Below are positions 1 through 7,226 of a DNA stretch of 33,858 nucleotides, in pieces. The DNA comes from a virus. A model generated the notes under the pieces. It worked only from the letters and a program-made list of their open reading frames with translations, did not search any database and was not told the DNA's origin. Position numbers and translations under genes: made by a program. The DNA is taken from positions 1-33,858 of the IMG/VR virus record IMGVR_UViG_3300033146_000813, one strand, 5' to 3'. The stretch's first letter is position 1. Each line of letters starts with the position of its first letter.

Positions 1-350
1 CACTACAAGGAGAACTAATAGGTCCTCGTATTCAAGCTAACCATGAAAAAGTAAATGATTTAGAAATTCACATATATGATATATGGGATATTAAAAACCA
101 ACAATATTTAACACCTTCTCAGCGTGTAATATTTTTAGGAGTGTTTAATCTAAATATTCCTCATGTACCTATAATTAATTCTTCTATAAAAGTATTTAAA
201 ACCTGTAAAAATTTCGAAGAATTTCAAGAACGTGTTACAGGTGAATCATTTATGCCGGGAACTGTAAGTGAAGGTAGAGTATATAAAACATTAGACGGTA
301 AAATGTCTTTTAAATTAATAAGTAATGAATACCTTTTAAAGGAAAAATAA
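1..350 (+). CDS. ATP-dependent RNA ligase, C-terminal part (cut by left edge)
   Basis: The frame is open from base 3 to the stop at 348-350, so the true start lies outside the window; the internal GTG at 141 is not a credible start. The visible part carries late nucleotidyltransferase motifs of the RNA_ligase family: a GELIGPRIQ segment (motif IIIa region), EGRVYK (motif IV) and SFKLISN (motif V), ending shortly after in YLLKEK. The N-terminal motif I lysine is not in the window. Family members seal 3'-OH/5'-phosphate RNA breaks through an enzyme-AMP intermediate. The stop overlaps the ATG of the next gene (TAATG), so the two are translationally coupled. The neighbours (a metallophosphatase and RtcB) fit an RNA-repair role. 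The subfamily (Rnl2-like or DRB0094-like) is uncertain. Confidence 0.78.
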   Translation, partial: LQGELIGPRIQANHEKVNDLEIHIYDIWDIKNQQYLTPSQRVIFLGVFNLNIPHVPIINSSIKVFKTCKNFEEFQERVTGESFMPGTVSEGRVYKTLDGKMSFKLISNEYLLKEK

Positions 351-1008
351 TGCAAGTATTTGTAATAGGGGATATCCACGGAGAACTAAAACAAGAATAA
401 TTTTAGTTGGAGATCTTATAGATAGAGGCCCTAACTCAGAAGATGTTATTGATTTTGTAAGAAGTCATAATATAGAATGTGTTAAAGGTAATCATGAAGC
501 TATGTTAGAAGAATGTATTCCTTACATTGCAGCAAAAGATACTTGGGCAATAAGTGGTTCTGATTGGGGACTTAACGGAGGACACGATGTTATGTCTCAA
601 TATTCTTCTAAAAAAAAATTACTTAATGATGCATTATGGGTAAAAAAACTCCCTTATTATATTAAAACAGGTGTACGTAATAAAGATAATTTAGAACTAT
701 TAGTATCTCATGCATGGATAAGTAGGTACATTGACATTAAAAAAGCATCGGAAACATTTATGTTTGTATGGGATAGAAAACAACCTAAACAATTTAAAGA
801 CACACAATTTTATAATATCTATGGACATACTCCTACAAGCTACTTAAGTAAAGGACCTGATGTAGAACCTCCAAAACCTAGGTGGGACAATAATAGTGTT
901 AATATTGATACTGGATGTACTTACGCCTTAAAAGGTAGAGGATGGCTTACAGGAGTATTCTTTCCTTCATTAGAAGTAAAACAAATTAAAAGGATTGATC
1001 ATGAGTAA
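350..1008 (+). pseudogene. Metallophosphatase (lambda phosphatase/ApaH-like) with broken reading frame
   Basis: Translation from ATG 350 gives the first metal motif, FVIGDIHGELK, but stops at 398-400. The rest of the enzyme continues in another frame: ILVGDLIDRGP (about 401-433), VKGNHEAM, an SHAW histidine segment and YGHTP, running to a stop at 1006-1008. Family members have about 20 residues between GDIHG and the GDLVDRG block. Here almost none remain, so the sequence looks like an internal deletion of a length not divisible by three rather than a single-base slip. The intact family dephosphorylates Ser/Thr proteins, dinucleotides or RNA 2',3'-ends. Any product from the internal ATG at 502 would lack three metal ligands. 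A recent inactivation or an assembly error are both possible. It lies between two RNA ligases and NAMPT. Confidence 0.75.
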
Positions 1009-2434
1009 ATCTCCAATATATTATGGCGATAGTTATAAGTATGGACATTCAAAACAGTACCCACAAAATATGGTTGATATGTATGATTACATGTCAAGTA
1101 GAGGGGGTAAATACCCTGCTACTTTATTTGTTGGTGCACAAGGATTAATTAAACAATATCTAACAACTCCTGTTACAATTCAAGATGTAGAAAAAATATC
1201 TAAAAGAGCTGCTCTACATGGCATCCCTTTTGACAAAGAAGGATGGCTTTATATTGTAAGTGCTCATAAAGGATTTCTACCTATTGAAATTAAAGCAGTA
1301 CCAGAAGGTACTTTAATACCAACAGGTAATGTACTTATGACAATAGTTTCAACAGACAGTCAAGTACCTTGGGTGGTAGGATTTGTTGAAACATTACTTA
1401 TGAAAATATGGTACCCAACAACCATAGCAACTAAATCTTATTACGTTAAACAAATGCTACTTAAATATGGTAGTAAAGATTGGGCTAAATTTGCATATCA
1501 TGCCTTTGGAGATAGAGCTTGTACTTCTCCTGAATCGGCGGATATCGCCGGTTTTGCACATTTATCCGCGGGATTCTATGGTACAGATAACTTCGGATCT
1601 TTAGACTATTGTGAGCAATTTTATAATGTATCTGAAGAAGAACCTGCAGGTTATTCGGTATATGCTACAGAACATTCTACTACTACCTCACATACTAAAA
1701 AAGAAGAGGAAGCTTTTGTTTATAAACAACTACTAGATAATCCTGATAAGCCTATTATGTCTTTTGTAGCAGATAGTTACGATGTATACAATTTTACTAA
1801 TTTCTGTACTGCTTCTAATTCTCGTATTAGAAAGCTTATAGAAAGTAGGCCTCATCAAAAACTAGTACTTCGTCCAGATAGTGGAGACCCTATAGAAGTT
1901 TTAGAGGATATGCTAGATATCATGGAAGTCAATAAAGTAGACGTAATTCCTGGTAATAAAATACTATTTAAAGATTTTAGTATCCTATGGGGTGATGGTA
2001 TAACACCAGAAACTATAGAAGAAATTTTAGAGTATTTTACAAGCAAAGGTTTTGCTGCTGAAAATTTTGTATTTGGAAGTGGTGGAGATCTTATGCAAAA
2101 GGTAGATAGAGATACACAAAAATTTGCCATTAAATGTAGTAATATAACTATTGATGAAGGAAGTTCAATTGATACCCCTTATCAAAGGCCTATATGGGAT
2201 CCTTATTATGTAGAAGTACCTGTGTTTAAAGATCCAATTACAGATCCCGGTAAGAAGTCTTTAAAAGGTAAAATAGAAACTTACATAACACAAGATGGAA
2301 AATTTATTCTACAAGATATTACACAAGAAGTAGAAAAATATAATAGACCTATAATGAAAACCATATTTAAAAATGGTAAAACATTAAATGAAACTTCATT
2401 AAAACAAATAAGGAATACACATGAAAATAAGTAG
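1001..2434 (+). CDS. nadV: Nicotinamide phosphoribosyltransferase (NAMPT/NadV)
   Basis: Converts nicotinamide and PRPP to nicotinamide mononucleotide, the salvage entry to NAD. The 477-aa length matches the family. Visible signatures are ESADIAGFAHL near 179-189, the EHST catalytic-histidine segment near 225, VADSYDVYNF near 257, LRPDSGDPIEVL near 290 (the substrate-binding Arg/Asp pair) and FGSGGDLMQKVDRD near 358. I chose ATG 1001 rather than the in-frame TTG at 995 because AAAAGG lies at proper spacing upstream; the start overlaps the preceding gene by 8 bases. Phage copies are often paired with a PRPP synthetase, which may lie outside the window. A role in refilling NAD during infection or in countering NAD-depleting defence is inferred. 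Codons near 1540-1575 are unusually GC-rich for this genome. Confidence 0.93.
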   Translation: MSKSPIYYGDSYKYGHSKQYPQNMVDMYDYMSSRGGKYPATLFVGAQGLIKQYLTTPVTIQDVEKISKRAALHGIPFDKEGWLYIVSAHKGFLPIEIKAVPEGTLIPTGNVLMTIVSTDSQVPWVVGFVETLLMKIWYPTTIATKSYYVKQMLLKYGSKDWAKFAYHAFGDRACTSPESADIAGFAHLSAGFYGTDNFGSLDYCEQFYNVSEEEPAGYSVYATEHSTTTSHTKKEEEAFVYKQLLDNPDKPIMSFVADSYDVYNFTNFCTASNSRIRKLIESRPHQKLVLRPDSGDPIEVLEDMLDIMEVNKVDVIPGNKILFKDFSILWGDGITPETIEEILEYFTSKGFAAENFVFGSGGDLMQKVDRDTQKFAIKCSNITIDEGSSIDTPYQRPIWDPYYVEVPVFKDPITDPGKKSLKGKIETYITQDGKFILQDITQEVEKYNRPIMKTIFKNGKTLNETSLKQIRNTHENK

Positions 2435-3671
2435 TGATACTCCTTATAAAATATTTGGAGAACACATAGAAGAAAAAGCACTAGAACAATTTAATAATTG
2501 TTTAAATATGGATGGATGTGTTCAAGGCGCATTAATGGCAGATGCTCATACAGGCTATGTAGCACCTATAGGCTCCGTTTTAAAGTTCAAAGGCAAAGTT
2601 AGTCCTGCCTTAGTAGGTTATGACATAGGATGTGGTGTAGCATGCCTAGAATTAGATGTACATTATTCTAAAATAGATTTAAAAAAATTAAAAGAAGATA
2701 TATTAAAAAAAATTCCTTTAGGATTTAATGTACATAGTAAACCTCAAGATTCTTCTTCTTTAAATTTTACAGGAACCTCTACAAAACTACAAGATCTTTT
2801 CTCATTAAAAGGAAGAAAAGCATTAGGAACATTAGGAGGGGGTAACCATTTCATTGAAATAGGGTACTTAAAATCAAATGAAAATCTAGCTATAGTAATT
2901 CATTCAGGGTCTAGAGGCTTTGGACATGGCGTGGCTACATACTACATGCAAGAAGCTGCTAGTAATTATGCACATTTTAATTGGCATAATAAAGAATTAG
3001 AGATAGCAGAAGATTTTTATTTAAGAAATAAAAAATTCAAAGAAGCCAGAGAAAAAAAATATTATGAAGCATTACACAAATATATAGCAAAACAAAAAGA
3101 ACTTTATTTTAAATCTCAAAATATAGAAGGTAACTATGTATTAGATTTAAATTCTAAAGCAGGAAAACAATATATGATTGATCAACAATTCTGTTTAGAG
3201 TATGCTTTATTAAATAGAAAATTAATGATTAATAATATTAAAGAAAGTATTAAAACACAAATTAAATGTGAAGATTTAAATTTTATAAATAGAAATCATA
3301 ACCATGCAGAAATCAAAGATGGTTTTGTAATTCATCGCAAGGGTGCAACACATGCTGAAAAAGGTATGCTTGGCGTTATCCCTGGTAACATGAAAGATGG
3401 CTGTTTTATTGTAAAAGGCTTAGGTAATAATGAATCTATTAGCTCCTCTTCACATGGAGCAGGTAGAGTGCTATCTAGAGCACAAGCACGTAAAACATTA
3501 GATGCAGAAAAATTTAATAAAAGTATGGAAGGTATAATTACTAATCATACTAACGAACACTTAGACGAAGCCCCAAAAGCTTATAAAGATATTTATAAAG
3601 TAATGGAACTTCAAAAAGATCTTGTAACAGTAGTTACTCAAATAACACCTATACTAAATATAAAAGGATAA
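2421..3671 (+). CDS. rtcB: RtcB-type RNA ligase
   Basis: GTP-dependent ligase joining 2',3'-cyclic-phosphate or 3'-phosphate RNA ends to 5'-OH ends, typical of tRNA repair. All hallmark blocks are present in order: DAHTGYVAPIG at 41-51, GYDIGCG at 66-72 with the metal-binding Cys, LGTLGGGNHFIEIG near 135-148, HSGSRGFGHG at 161-170, NHNHAE near 292, IHRKGATHAEKG near 304 and SSHGAGRVLSRAQA near 343. The last includes the guanylated histidine, about residue 345. The 416 aa are within the range for short phage RtcB proteins. The start overlaps nadV by 14 bases. The gene ends in AAA GGA TAA, which doubles as the ribosome binding site of the next gene. The presence of a second, ATP-type ligase upstream suggests dedicated repair of host nuclease damage. 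Confidence 0.95.
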   Translation: MKISSDTPYKIFGEHIEEKALEQFNNCLNMDGCVQGALMADAHTGYVAPIGSVLKFKGKVSPALVGYDIGCGVACLELDVHYSKIDLKKLKEDILKKIPLGFNVHSKPQDSSSLNFTGTSTKLQDLFSLKGRKALGTLGGGNHFIEIGYLKSNENLAIVIHSGSRGFGHGVATYYMQEAASNYAHFNWHNKELEIAEDFYLRNKKFKEAREKKYYEALHKYIAKQKELYFKSQNIEGNYVLDLNSKAGKQYMIDQQFCLEYALLNRKLMINNIKESIKTQIKCEDLNFINRNHNHAEIKDGFVIHRKGATHAEKGMLGVIPGNMKDGCFIVKGLGNNESISSSSHGAGRVLSRAQARKTLDAEKFNKSMEGIITNHTNEHLDEAPKAYKDIYKVMELQKDLVTVVTQITPILNIKG

Positions 3672-3674
3672 AAA

Positions 3675-3965
3675 ATGAGAACACCAATTAAAAACAGAAG
3701 TAAATACCCAGAAGTATTCAAAACTGCGGCACTAGAAGAACTAAAAACTTCTTCAAAAACAATGGCAACTATTGCTAGAGAAAGAAATTTTAATCAAAAC
3801 ACTTTAAGAACATGGGCAATTGATGCAGGTATTCACACATCAACTCCTCGTAAAAAAACTAAAGCAAGTACACGAACTGCTACAGCAGTAAAAGAAGAAG
3901 TGCCTATTGTACAAGATGAAAATACTATTTATTATAAAGGTAAACTCTTTACAAGTAGAAGATAG
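3675..3965 (+). CDS. Small helix-turn-helix protein
   Basis: A 96-aa basic protein. Residues about 10-52 (FKTAALEELKTSSKTMATIA and onwards to TLRTWAIDAG) fit the HTH of transposase OrfA/Psq-type proteins, with the recognition helix near NQNTLRTWAIDAG. This is followed by a Lys/Arg/Thr-rich stretch (about 57-70) and a short C-terminal segment YYKGKLFTSRR. No transposase catalytic domain is nearby and no terminal repeats flank it, so a phage regulator or DNA-binding accessory protein is more likely than an IS remnant. Its start is four bases after the rtcB stop, with AAAGGA overlapping that stop. It is the last gene before a terminator-like hairpin and the structured intergenic element, which it could conceivably bind; that is speculation. 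Confidence 0.6.
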   Translation: MRTPIKNRSKYPEVFKTAALEELKTSSKTMATIARERNFNQNTLRTWAIDAGIHTSTPRKKTKASTRTATAVKEEVPIVQDENTIYYKGKLFTSRR

Positions 3966-3972
3966 TTATAGC

Positions 3973-4000
3973 ACAATAGCTAGATAAATTTAGCTATTGT
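3973..4000 (+). terminator. Intrinsic-terminator-like hairpin after the HTH gene
   Basis: ACAATAGCTA at 3973-3982 is perfectly complementary to TAGCTATTGT at 3991-4000, giving a 10-bp stem with an 8-base loop. It is followed by TTATTTATTA. It sits 8 bases after the stop of the HTH gene. The stem is AT-rich and the T-run is interrupted, so termination could be partial. The T-rich tail also forms the first arm of the long inverted repeat that follows, so pairing of that arm could compete with or modulate termination. Confidence 0.6.
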
Positions 4001-4023
4001 TTATTTATTAGTAGTGCTATGTA
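4001..4023. repeat. Left arm of 23-bp inverted repeat
   Basis: Reverse complement of 4194-4216 with one substitution (T at 4018 faces G at 4199, still pairable in RNA). The arms are separated by 170 bases. No matching target-site duplication is evident outside the arms, which argues against a simple MITE. Confidence 0.85.
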
Positions 4024-4193
4024 GCATTACTATTTAACAAAAGAATAGAGACGTATCGTCCTTGTTTACTCTCTTTTGTTGTTATATAGTAATTTATACT
4101 AAATTACTATATGTATCCCGGGTGCACAGGGAATTCCGGAATCCTCCCAGATCCGACCAGTGTTATTCTAATGGATGCTAAACAAAAAAAAAG

Positions 4194-4216
4194 TACATGG
4201 CACTACTAATAAATAA
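4194..4216. repeat. Right arm of 23-bp inverted repeat
   Basis: Partner of 4001-4023. It follows an A-rich stretch (4180-4192) and ends 17 bases before the ATG at 4234, so it may lie in the leader of the downstream mRNA and could affect its translation. Confidence 0.85.
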
Positions 4217-4233
4217 AATATTAAAGAAAGAAA

Positions 4234-5319
4234 ATGACTTATCAAGAAAATATAAAAGAATTATCAGAAAATAAAATAGTACAAAAAGAAATACAAGCAG
4301 TTTTAAAATTACATAATACTGTTCCTTATGGTAGAGAAGGCAGTAAAATGCTTTTAAAAGCCATAGAAGACACTAAAGGAGTAGTTAATACATACTTAAT
4401 TAACTATTTTCATGAAAGAAGAAACTCTCACAATTTAGTATATGCAGATTATCTAATTGTCAGAGATAAAGGTAAAAAAAACTTAAGTGAAATGGGAATA
4501 AATAAATTTACTCCTTTTTATCAAGATTTACCCGATAATATTTATAAAGCATTAATGTTAAAATCAGATACTTATAAAGAGTCTAAAAGAAGAGTAGAAG
4601 AAAAATTTTTAAACTCTGCAAAAAATCTTAAAGTCAATGCATTTTCTTATAATATATTTAAAGCCTGGATAGAACGACAGAAAAAAATAACAAGTGCAGA
4701 TGCATTAAGATATATAAAAGAATTATGTAAAATTAAATTAAACACAAATGCAGAAAAAGAAATATATGATAAATATATTAAACTATTATGGGACTACGCA
4801 CCTACTAAATCTATAAGCTTATCAGAATATTTAAAACTTATAGGTGCTACAAGAATTAAAAATGAAGCACATATAGAATATCCTTTTGTAGAGGTAACTA
4901 ATATAAAAAATTTACAAAAAGCTCCTATAACTACTAAATGGAACACACAAGTAGCTTTTGCATTTAACGGTATTAAAACATACGCTAGATTTAATAATAT
5001 AGGATTACTATCTGATAGTTTATATATTACAGAAAGGGATGTGCATGATTTTATAACAACAGTACCTAAAAAAAATAAACTCGCATCTTTCGATGTTTAT
5101 TTTATATTAGATAAAATTAAAATCTTTGAACATTTAAAACTACATAATAAAAATAAATGCCCTTACTATAATTTAGCAAGTCAGCAATTAATAGCAGAAT
5201 TAGAAGATCCTCGTAATAAAAGAGCTGTTCAGGAAGTTTTTAAAACTTTAGACAGTACAATAGAACAAGCAGAAAAAAATACATTTGAAATCATCAAAAA
5301 AATTAAAGGAAACATATGA
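4234..5319 (+). CDS. Unrecognised protein heading the AAA+/VWA cluster
   Basis: 361 aa, not recognised. It is Lys-rich and looks mostly alpha-helical, with segments such as KIVQKEIQAVLKLHN near the N-terminus and a C-terminal amphipathic stretch, FKTLDSTIEQAEKNTFEI. No signal peptide, membrane segment, P-loop or cysteine cluster is visible. It is preceded by AAAGAAAGAAA rather than a clear AAGGA. The stop overlaps the start of the AAA+ ATPase gene (ATGA), indicating coupled translation and probably a shared function with that ATPase, as a partner, adaptor or substrate. It is the first gene downstream of the structured element, which may lie in its leader. Confidence 0.8.
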   Translation: MTYQENIKELSENKIVQKEIQAVLKLHNTVPYGREGSKMLLKAIEDTKGVVNTYLINYFHERRNSHNLVYADYLIVRDKGKKNLSEMGINKFTPFYQDLPDNIYKALMLKSDTYKESKRRVEEKFLNSAKNLKVNAFSYNIFKAWIERQKKITSADALRYIKELCKIKLNTNAEKEIYDKYIKLLWDYAPTKSISLSEYLKLIGATRIKNEAHIEYPFVEVTNIKNLQKAPITTKWNTQVAFAFNGIKTYARFNNIGLLSDSLYITERDVHDFITTVPKKNKLASFDVYFILDKIKIFEHLKLHNKNKCPYYNLASQQLIAELEDPRNKRAVQEVFKTLDSTIEQAEKNTFEIIKKIKGNI

Positions 5320-6509
5320 ACAAAACTATAATAAAAATACTAACAACAAACATTGAAGGACAACTAAAAGGCGCAGATATAGGTGGAGGAATTTGTATAG
5401 CTGGAGCACCTGGTATTGGTAAAACTTACCATATGTATGCAATTGCTAAAGACTTAAATATGCATATGATTCAAGTCAGTATTCCAGAAGTAAGTACTGA
5501 AAATCTTTCAGGTATCCCAGAATTTATTCCTGCTCCTCATATGGATAAATACTCTACTATAGATACTAGTGGTTCATTAGGTACAAAGTGGTCAGTACCT
5601 CAAATTATTGAAACAGCTAATAGATTAGCAGAAGATCCTGATAAAAATGGTTGTATCTTATTTATAGATGATTTACATAGAGTTAATATGGCTGTTGCTC
5701 CTTATTTGTACGGTCTATTAGGAGAACGTAAACTAGGAGCATTTACATTAGGAGATAAAGTAGCACTAATGGGTGCTATGAACGATTCTGATGAAGCAGG
5801 CTTCTCTGGAGTGGATTCTCCAATTAAAGACAGACTAGGAATCTTACCTGTAGCATTTGACTTTGATTACTGGTACAAACAATTCGGTAAAAAATTACAT
5901 TTCTATATTTCTTCTTTCTTAAAAACACACGCTAGTTATGTACAAGAAGAAGAAAGTACTATGATAGAACAATTCGGTACACCTAGATCATGGACACATT
6001 TAGCTAATGAATTTAATTTATATGACTTACCGTTTATTCAAGAACATGCTACATTATTAGCTAAACAAAAAGTATCTAAAGCTGCAGCAAATGAGTTAAG
6101 TAAACATATAGCATATATAGAGGCTATTGATTTTAGTGATTTAATTGATAGAAAAATTAAAATTAAAATTGAAAATTTAAAGCCTATAGACCAAATTTTA
6201 TATGCTTATATGATTAACTATGTAGAAACTGTAGAAGATGCTAAGTATGTTATGGAACTTATTGATAGTAATATTAAATCTTCAAACTTTGTAGGATTTA
6301 TTGTAGGAGAACTTTATACTAAATTTCTTATTAAACAAGATGGAGCTAAACTAACAAAAGGTGTAGAAGTGCTTACATCTAAAATTCTACAAATAGATTA
6401 TGAAGGTACAGAACCGCTAACAGCTAAAGAAAAAACTTTATACAATAAGTTGACATTTGAAAATCAAACCACTATATTAACTATTGCGTCAGAATTTATA
6501 AACGAATAA
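5316..6509 (+). CDS. MoxR/CobS-like AAA+ ATPase
   Basis: 397-aa ATPase with GAPGIGKT (Walker A, 30-37), ILFIDDLHR (Walker B, 114-122), a GAMND sensor-1 segment (153-157) and an arginine-finger-type DSPIKDRLG (167-175). The core occupies about residues 20-260, followed by a helical C-terminal part. MoxR/CobS-type ATPases normally act with a VWA-domain protein to remodel or load metal onto a client protein; the VWA protein encoded at 7227-8687 is the obvious partner. The start forms an ATGA overlap with the preceding gene. Phages of the N4 group carry a comparable ATPase/VWA pair whose role is poorly known. The target here is unknown. Confidence 0.88.
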   Translation: MNKTIIKILTTNIEGQLKGADIGGGICIAGAPGIGKTYHMYAIAKDLNMHMIQVSIPEVSTENLSGIPEFIPAPHMDKYSTIDTSGSLGTKWSVPQIIETANRLAEDPDKNGCILFIDDLHRVNMAVAPYLYGLLGERKLGAFTLGDKVALMGAMNDSDEAGFSGVDSPIKDRLGILPVAFDFDYWYKQFGKKLHFYISSFLKTHASYVQEEESTMIEQFGTPRSWTHLANEFNLYDLPFIQEHATLLAKQKVSKAAANELSKHIAYIEAIDFSDLIDRKIKIKIENLKPIDQILYAYMINYVETVEDAKYVMELIDSNIKSSNFVGFIVGELYTKFLIKQDGAKLTKGVEVLTSKILQIDYEGTEPLTAKEKTLYNKLTFENQTTILTIASEFINE

Positions 6510-6514
6510 ATTTT

Positions 6515-6766
6515 ATGGATAAGTTTCAATTTAAACTTATGTATGCGGTATTAAATAATAAAGAAAATTGTCTCTCTTTAGATACTATACATAATTATAT
6601 AGATATTCTTACAACTATGGATTATTATTATATGGATTTTAAATATACTAATAATAAAACAAGGTTAGTAAGTATTCTATTGAATAATAAAATTAAAATA
6701 GATTCCGAGAAAATTAAAAGGTTTAGAACCTTATTAAAGCAGCAAAAATGGATAATTTCAAATTAA
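6515..6766 (+). CDS. Small protein, M-[DN]-[KN]-F type (1)
   Basis: 83 aa, not recognised, Lys/Tyr/Asn-rich and predicted helical. It begins MDKFQFKLMYAVL; a similar opening (M, D/N, K/N, F, then alternating hydrophobic residues) recurs in the proteins starting at 6748, 6978 and 9219. There is no clear Shine-Dalgarno sequence before ATG 6515, so translation may depend on coupling to the ATPase gene ending at 6509. It overlaps the next ORF by 19 bases. Function unknown; the position between ATPase and VWA genes suggests an accessory or adaptor protein. Confidence 0.65.
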   Translation: MDKFQFKLMYAVLNNKENCLSLDTIHNYIDILTTMDYYYMDFKYTNNKTRLVSILLNNKIKIDSEKIKRFRTLLKQQKWIISN

Positions 6767-6981
6767 CTATACTTAAAGCAAAAATAAAAATCACTTATGA
6801 TGAAAAAGAATTATTAAATATTCTAAAAATACATTTTAGATCTGGTATTAATAAACAAATTAAAAAAGAAATAGCAACTTTAATATTAAATCAAAGTAAA
6901 AAATTAAATGTAAATTTTTTATGGACAATAAAATATAAAGAAATTTTAACGGAAAGAATTCCTTTAAAAGGATGGAAATGA
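6748..6981 (+). CDS. Small protein, M-[DN]-[KN]-F type (2)
   Basis: 77 aa, not recognised, strongly basic (many Lys and Ile). It begins MDNFKLTILKAKI, resembling the starts of the neighbouring small ORFs. It starts inside the preceding gene with only a weak AAAG upstream. A reverse-strand ORF over the same bases (6860-7204) is a shadow, because same-strand overlap and coupling continue through the cluster. No motif supports a function. Confidence 0.6.
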   Translation: MDNFKLTILKAKIKITYDEKELLNILKIHFRSGINKQIKKEIATLILNQSKKLNVNFLWTIKYKEILTERIPLKGWK

Positions 6982-7223
6982 ATAAATTCGAAAGAAAAAT
7001 ACTAGAAAGTAATTTAATGAGTTCGAAGTCTATGTTAAGTATGGACAGCTTAATAATATTAACTAAAAAAGTTATAGATTCTACATTAAATAATAGAGTT
7101 AAAATGCAGTACATACAATTGATACAAGCATATTTAGCTAAGCCTTCACAAAGAACAGAAGAAGAAGGAAAAAAAGTAATACAAATTACTGAACTAATTA
7201 TCAAATTTTACGCAACAGGATAA
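6978..7223 (+). CDS. Small protein, M-[DN]-[KN]-F type (3)
   Basis: 81 aa, not recognised. Two in-frame ATGs exist, at 6972 and 6978. The second is chosen because AAAAGG ends six bases before it, whereas the first abuts that site; this also gives the family-like opening MNKFERKILESNL. The start codon overlaps the stop of the preceding gene (ATGA). It is helical, with a C-terminal segment KVIQITELIIKFYATG. It lies directly before the VWA-metallopeptidase gene (3-base gap). Confidence 0.65.
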   Translation: MNKFERKILESNLMSSKSMLSMDSLIILTKKVIDSTLNNRVKMQYIQLIQAYLAKPSQRTEEEGKKVIQITELIIKFYATG

Positions 7224-7226
7224 GCA

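Larger units (their letters stand above)
4001..4216 (+). ncRNA. Candidate structured RNA or cis element closed by a 23-bp stem
   Basis: This occupies most of the only long intergenic gap (3966-4233). The ends pair: 4001-4023 with 4194-4216, 23 positions with a single G-U-compatible difference. Inside are an AACAAAAGA/TCTTTTGTT stem (4036-4044 with 4072-4080) containing a GACG-TAT-CGTC hairpin (4050-4060); a perfect 12-bp hairpin (4084-4095 with 4101-4112); and a GC-rich block at 4117-4162 where CGGGT can pair with ATCCG (4119-4123 with 4151-4155) and GGGA with TCCC (4129-4132 with 4145-4148). GCAT at 4024-4027 can pair with ATGC at 4175-4178, leaving an A-rich bulge at 4179-4193. Local GC content is far above the surroundings. 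No ORF crosses it. It does not match any tRNA, tmRNA or ribozyme that I recognise. An origin, packaging-type site or promoter region is an alternative; a weak TTGTTT-17-TATAGT match lies at 4062-4090. Confidence 0.5.

Noticed and set aside
141-350. A 69-aa gene starting at GTG 141
   Set aside because: The frame is open to the left edge and ligase motifs precede 141, so it is the tail of a larger gene.
350-420. Programmed -1 frameshift joining the two phosphatase parts
   Set aside because: A shift alone would not restore the ~20 residues missing between the metal motifs, and no clear slippery site plus stimulatory structure was seen; deletion or assembly error fits better.
995-1008. TTG start extending NAMPT by two residues
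   Set aside because: ATG 1001 has the better-placed AAAAGG; the same reasoning rejects TTG 16148 for the nuclease and TTG 22009 for the gene after nrdB.
4117-4162. tRNA or T-arm-like sequence in the GC-rich block
   Set aside because: ATTCCGGAATCC looks superficially like a T-loop, but no acceptor, D or anticodon arms of correct spacing exist around it.
4001-4216. MITE or IS remnant bounded by inverted repeats
   Set aside because: No target-site duplication outside the arms, no second copy in the window, and branched internal pairing is more RNA-like; not fully excluded.
6860-7204. 114-aa reverse-strand ORF rich in Leu/Ile/Phe
   Set aside because: It mirrors Lys/Asn-rich codons of the forward small genes, lacks a ribosome binding site and sits inside a coupled forward operon.
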